A stretch of DNA of 64,000 nt from Sediminibacterium sp. (lineage in GTDB: Bacteria; Bacteroidota; Bacteroidia; Chitinophagales; Chitinophagaceae). Each line of letters begins with the position of its first letter. The first letter of the stretch is position 1. Location: positions 62,001-126,000 of the forward strand of contig NZ_JAUYTR010000009.1 in NCBI RefSeq assembly GCF_030695065.1, in the 5' to 3' direction. The notes beneath the pieces are model-generated. The model saw only the letters and a list, made by a program, of their open reading frames with translations, made no database searches and had not been told where the DNA came from. The position numbers and the translations under genes are program-made. Below are positions 60,962-64,000 of the stretch, one piece after another.

Positions 60962-62500
60962 CTAGTTCTTACTTTTCAAATTTGGATGTGGAGCAGGTAC
61001 GCTATTAGGACCTTCTTCAGTTGTACCTTGTAAATCTACAGTACCAGCTTTACCGTCCTGAGCATAAACAAATAACAATCTGCTTTCAGCAATACCTTGC
61101 TTTTCAACTAAGTACTTAATAACTGCATTCACACGCTCCCAGCTTTGTTGCTGAGCAGCTTTGCTTGTTGCACCGTATCCAATTACTTTTACGTTACAAG
61201 TAGGATTAGCTTTCAACTGAGCAGCTGCTGCACTTAATACTACCATTGCATCTTTGCTTAACTTAGTTGTAGTTCCTTTAAACTGTACGCTAGGTAAAGC
61301 GCTGATAGTACAGCTAGGCTTTTGATTAGCTTGCATATTTGTTACCATTTCCTTAATTTCCTTGCAGCAAGGATTCTCAGGACAAGTACCAATACCGTCG
61401 TTGTTAACAGGGAAACATTTTTGAGAAGTTAACAACTCTTTATCTCTGTAATCAGGAACACCATCACCATCAGTATCTTTAGATACACCATGAGAATCAA
61501 CTGGAGCACCAGCTGGAGTATTTGGTTCCATATCAAACTGATCAGTTACACCATCCTTATCGGCATCAGGTAAAACCACTTTAGGCATTTTCATATGCTT
61601 AGGTGAGTTTAACTCGCTGTAGATAAAGTTGTTTGGATTGATCCAGTATAAAGGTTGAACTTTCTTACTGTTATCGCCAATATTGATGTTCACTCTAGCA
61701 GTAGTCATGCTAAAGTAATCGTTGTTCTCGTTTCTAGCATCTTTCCAAGTATCTAGATAATCATATCCACCAGCAGTGAAAATGAATTTCTGCTCTAGAC
61801 CAATATTCACTTTATCACTTACTTTAAAAGCAGCACCTAGACCTAAGTTCCAAGCATGCATTAGTGCCCAAGATTTTCTATTGTTTATGCTTGCGCCAAA
61901 CATAGTGGTAATTAAACCATCTTGTGTGTAAGCTTGGCCAGCACGCTGACCGTAGAAAATATTGTATCCACCAGCTTGGTTACCAGGAGCACCTTGGTAT
62001 TGTGCTTTAGAACCCAACAAACTGTAACCCGCTAAAACATAAATATTAGTCTTAGGGTTTCCTCTGTAGTAGCTAGGAGTGTTTAAAGATGCAATGAAGT
62101 CAAAACCTAAAGCATACATAGTATTCTTATAAGCAGTTTGACCAACACCAACACCATAAGCGTTTGGTGTACCAGAAGTACTAGCTCCAGTTAAAGAACC
62201 TCTAAAAGAGAATATATGACCAAGGGCTTTTCTTAAAGAAACGCCATAACCTAAACCTGTTTTAGCTTTAATATCACCTACTAACCAAGTTGGTCCTAAG
62301 TTAAAACCTAATTCCCACTGGCTTCTTGGCTTAGCAGGGTAAGGGTATTGGTTGTTCATGAACTCATTGTGCTGGGGCAGATCTTTTACTGCTATCTTGG
62401 AAGTATCTTTCCAATCCCAACCCCAATCTGTTTGTGCATTAGCTGCAAATTGTGCGGACACAAATAATACAACTAGTAAAAGGAGCTTCTTGCTTGCCAT
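60962..62500 (-). CDS. OmpA-family outer membrane protein with TSP3-like repeats
   Basis: A 512-residue outer-membrane protein: signal peptide MASKKLLLLVVLFVSAQFAANAQ, an N-terminal beta-barrel (about 50-300), thrombospondin type-3-like Ca-binding repeats (312-355, DADKDGVTDQFD and DTDGDGVPDYRD), a Cys-rich linker (Cys362, 373, 378, 379, 397, 435) and a C-terminal OmpA-like domain. The peptidoglycan-binding motif is altered: GYGATSK stands where GHTD is normal (about 441), while the Arg (about 456, SWERVNAV) is kept. It probably links the outer membrane to peptidoglycan, perhaps weakly. The gene is monocistronic, with a terminator at its 3' end. Confidence 0.93.
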   Translation of the reverse strand: MASKKLLLLVVLFVSAQFAANAQTDWGWDWKDTSKIAVKDLPQHNEFMNNQYPYPAKPRSQWELGFNLGPTWLVGDIKAKTGLGYGVSLRKALGHIFSFRGSLTGASTSGTPNAYGVGVGQTAYKNTMYALGFDFIASLNTPSYYRGNPKTNIYVLAGYSLLGSKAQYQGAPGNQAGGYNIFYGQRAGQAYTQDGLITTMFGASINNRKSWALMHAWNLGLGAAFKVSDKVNIGLEQKFIFTAGGYDYLDTWKDARNENNDYFSMTTARVNINIGDNSKKVQPLYWINPNNFIYSELNSPKHMKMPKVVLPDADKDGVTDQFDMEPNTPAGAPVDSHGVSKDTDGDGVPDYRDKELLTSQKCFPVNNDGIGTCPENPCCKEIKEMVTNMQANQKPSCTISALPSVQFKGTTTKLSKDAMVVLSAAAAQLKANPTCNVKVIGYGATSKAAQQQSWERVNAVIKYLVEKQGIAESRLLFVYAQDGKAGTVDLQGTTEEGPNSVPAPHPNLKSKN

Positions 62501-62682
62501 AATCGATATTTGATTTAATAATTAATTATAATCGCCGTAAAAGTACTTATTTTTTATATAAATACTAAAAATTACTATCCTGGGGGGTTAACGATAGCTA
62601 TAGGACTGCGAATATACTATAAACGCTGCTTTTAACAGTTTATTTTGTCAGATTCATGGGTATATTGCAGCATAATTATAAC

Positions 62683-63645
62683 ATGAATTTAGCAAAAAAG
62701 GTTATTTCGAGTGAACTGGAGCAATTTGAAGTTCATTTTAGGGAGGCTGTAAAGAGCAGGGTGGCGTTATTAGACCGAATTATGCAATACATTGTTAAGC
62801 GCAAAGGGAAGCAGCTTAGACCAATGTTTGTGCTATTAAGCGCTCGTTTGGGGGGCACCATCAATGAAAGTACTTACCGAGCAGCATCCTTAGTAGAATT
62901 ATTACATACCGCAACCCTAGTTCACGACGATGTGGTAGACGAATCAATGGAAAGAAGGGGTTTTTTCTCTATAAATGCACTTTGGAAAAATAAAATTGCT
63001 GTTTTAGTGGGCGATTATTTGCTTTCGAAGGGATTATTGCTGTCTTTAAATAACAAAGACCATGAGGTTTTACGCATTCTCTCTGAAGCAGTTCGGTTAA
63101 TGAGCGAAGGAGAACTATTACAAATTGAGAAATCTAGAAACCTCAACTTAAGTGAAACGGTATATTTCGAAATAATTAATGGCAAAACAGCATCATTATT
63201 AGCTTCTGCTTGTGCGGCAGGTGCTTCTACTACTTTTTCAGATTCAGCAGACATAGAAACTATGCGATTATTTGGGGAGAAAGTAGGTATGGCATTTCAA
63301 ATAAAAGATGATTTATTCGATTATAGTAGTAAGGATATTGGCAAACCTACCGGCAATGATATTAAAGAGAAAAAATTAACCTTGCCGTTAATTTATGTTT
63401 TGAATAATTGCAGTCCATCGTTAAAAAAACAAATCATTTACATTGTCAAAAACCAAAACACACAGAAAGATAAAGTTGCTTTTGTAATTGAACAAGTTGA
63501 AGTATTGGGTGGCATAGAGTATGCAACTAAAAAAATGTTTAGCTACAGAGACGAAGCACTTGAATTGTTGTATCGTTTTCCATCATCCCCAATAAGAGAT
63601 GCATTAGAAGAACTGGTAAGGTATACTACCGATAGAGAATATTAA
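62683..63645 (+). CDS. polyprenyl diphosphate synthase (octaprenyl/nonaprenyl type)
   Basis: A 320-residue trans-isoprenyl diphosphate synthase making the side chain of menaquinone. First Asp-rich motif DDVVD (82-86, in LVHDDVVDESMERRG) and second DDLFD (about 208-212, in AFQIKDDLFDYSSKDIGKPTGNDIKE) are intact, as is KRKGKQLRPMFVLLSARL. An in-frame ATG nine codons upstream (62656) is possible; MNLAKKVISSELEQFE at 62683 looks like the family start. It overlaps recJ by one base (TAATG), so the two are translationally coupled. Confidence 0.95.
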   Translation: MNLAKKVISSELEQFEVHFREAVKSRVALLDRIMQYIVKRKGKQLRPMFVLLSARLGGTINESTYRAASLVELLHTATLVHDDVVDESMERRGFFSINALWKNKIAVLVGDYLLSKGLLLSLNNKDHEVLRILSEAVRLMSEGELLQIEKSRNLNLSETVYFEIINGKTASLLASACAAGASTTFSDSADIETMRLFGEKVGMAFQIKDDLFDYSSKDIGKPTGNDIKEKKLTLPLIYVLNNCSPSLKKQIIYIVKNQNTQKDKVAFVIEQVEVLGGIEYATKKMFSYRDEALELLYRFPSSPIRDALEELVRYTTDREY

Positions 63646-64000
63646 TGCAAAAAAGATGGAACATATTATCGGCTAACCTTGCTGAAGTAGCATCCCTACA
63701 AGCTTCTTTAAAAATCAATGCAACACTGTGCACCATATTGGCACAAAGGGGCATTAATAATTATGATAAAGCCAAAGAGTATTTCAGACCAAGTCTTGAA
63801 CACTTGCATAGTCCGTGGTTAATGAAAGATATGCAGAACGCAGTAGATCGCATTTTGCAAGCTTTCGATAAACAAGAGCAAATTTTAGTATATGGAGACT
63901 ATGATGTAGATGGAACTACTTCTGTTGCAAGCATGTTTCAGTTTTTAAAGTCTTTACATAAACCCGTCGATTTTTATATTCCGCATAGATATAAAGAAGG
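63645..64000 (+). CDS. recJ: single-stranded-DNA-specific exonuclease RecJ, N-terminal part (runs off window)
   Basis: The first 118 residues of RecJ, a 5'-3' ssDNA exonuclease of the DHH family used in recombination and repair. The N-terminal arm (LCTILAQRGINNYDKAKEYFRPSLEHLHSPWLMKDM) is typical and motif I YGDYDVDGTTS starts at 83, containing the metal-binding Asp residues. The gene begins in the stop codon of the prenyl synthase (TAATG) and continues beyond the right edge of the window. Confidence 0.95.
   Translation, partial: MQKRWNILSANLAEVASLQASLKINATLCTILAQRGINNYDKAKEYFRPSLEHLHSPWLMKDMQNAVDRILQAFDKQEQILVYGDYDVDGTTSVASMFQFLKSLHKPVDFYIPHRYKE

Noticed and set aside
1..64000. tRNA, rRNA, CRISPR arrays, insertion sequences, prophage genes, riboswitches
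   Set aside because: I looked for cloverleaf-like CCA-ended segments, short repeat arrays, transposase/integrase products and conserved riboswitch cores and saw none that I could support; a covariance-model scan (tRNAscan-SE, Infernal) would settle small RNAs.

Overview
The window looks like chromosomal DNA from a Bacteroidota bacterium, most likely a free-living member of the Chitinophagaceae (Sediminibacterium-like). This rests on low GC, outer-membrane beta-barrel and CarboxypepD_reg proteins, an M56/TonB-type BlaR1, DUF6728, DUF2975/XRE, ExbBD and Mrp families in their Bacteroidota forms, and repeated TAnnTTTG motifs (the Bacteroidota -7 promoter element) shortly before start codons. The lineage call is an inference from gene content; no rRNA is present. 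I saw no tRNA, rRNA, CRISPR array, insertion sequence or phage genes.

Layout: 0-5.4 kb is an envelope block: a partial M14 peptidase, surE, a small membrane protein, a convergent blaR1/blaI pair, and lpxB. BlaR1 is an unusual fusion of a membrane M56 metalloprotease, an N-acetylmuramoyl-L-alanine amidase, a TonB-receptor-plug-like segment and a TonB C-terminal domain. Three 16-bp operator-like palindromes spaced exactly 20 bp lie between blaI and lpxB. A penicillin-acylase-family hydrolase follows. 7.7-9.9 kb holds the divergent methionine genes metX and metZ. 9.9-26.4 kb is more accessory: a Ca-type P-ATPase with a CsbD/lipoprotein stress cluster, TRIC channel, DoxX, the bicarbonate transporter SbtA with a degenerate beta-carbonic-anhydrase-like partner and a divergent LysR regulator, a frameshifted TonB-dependent receptor, small membrane proteins, XRE/DUF2975, a Ca/Na antiporter, an HMA-like/AraC regulator, pterin dehydratase and an S41 peptidase.

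26.5-54 kb is mostly housekeeping: MFS nucleoside-type transporter and Gfo/Idh oxidoreductase, cmk, GDPD, PaiB-like protein, porin, Mrp, 3-hydroxybutyryl-CoA dehydrogenase, ribD, prmC, ExbB/ExbD, an SPFH protein, pepT, FKBP, fmt, a rhodanese-thioredoxin lipoprotein, a LysM protein, an RNA m5C methyltransferase, the three-subunit transhydrogenase pntAa/Ab/B, folA-thyA and proline dehydrogenase.

54-64 kb carries an SDR, then two adjacent photolyase/cryptochrome-superfamily genes: one DPRP/PhrB-like protein that lacks the C-terminal Fe-S cysteine motif, and one that appears circularly permuted, with the FAD domain first and an alpha/beta domain last. A dipeptide epimerase, thioesterase, PlsC-like acyltransferase, HAD phosphatase, OmpA-family protein, polyprenyl diphosphate synthase and the start of recJ follow. 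The most interesting loci are the BlaR1-amidase fusion with its phased operators, the photolyase pair, and the SbtA/degenerate-CA module.
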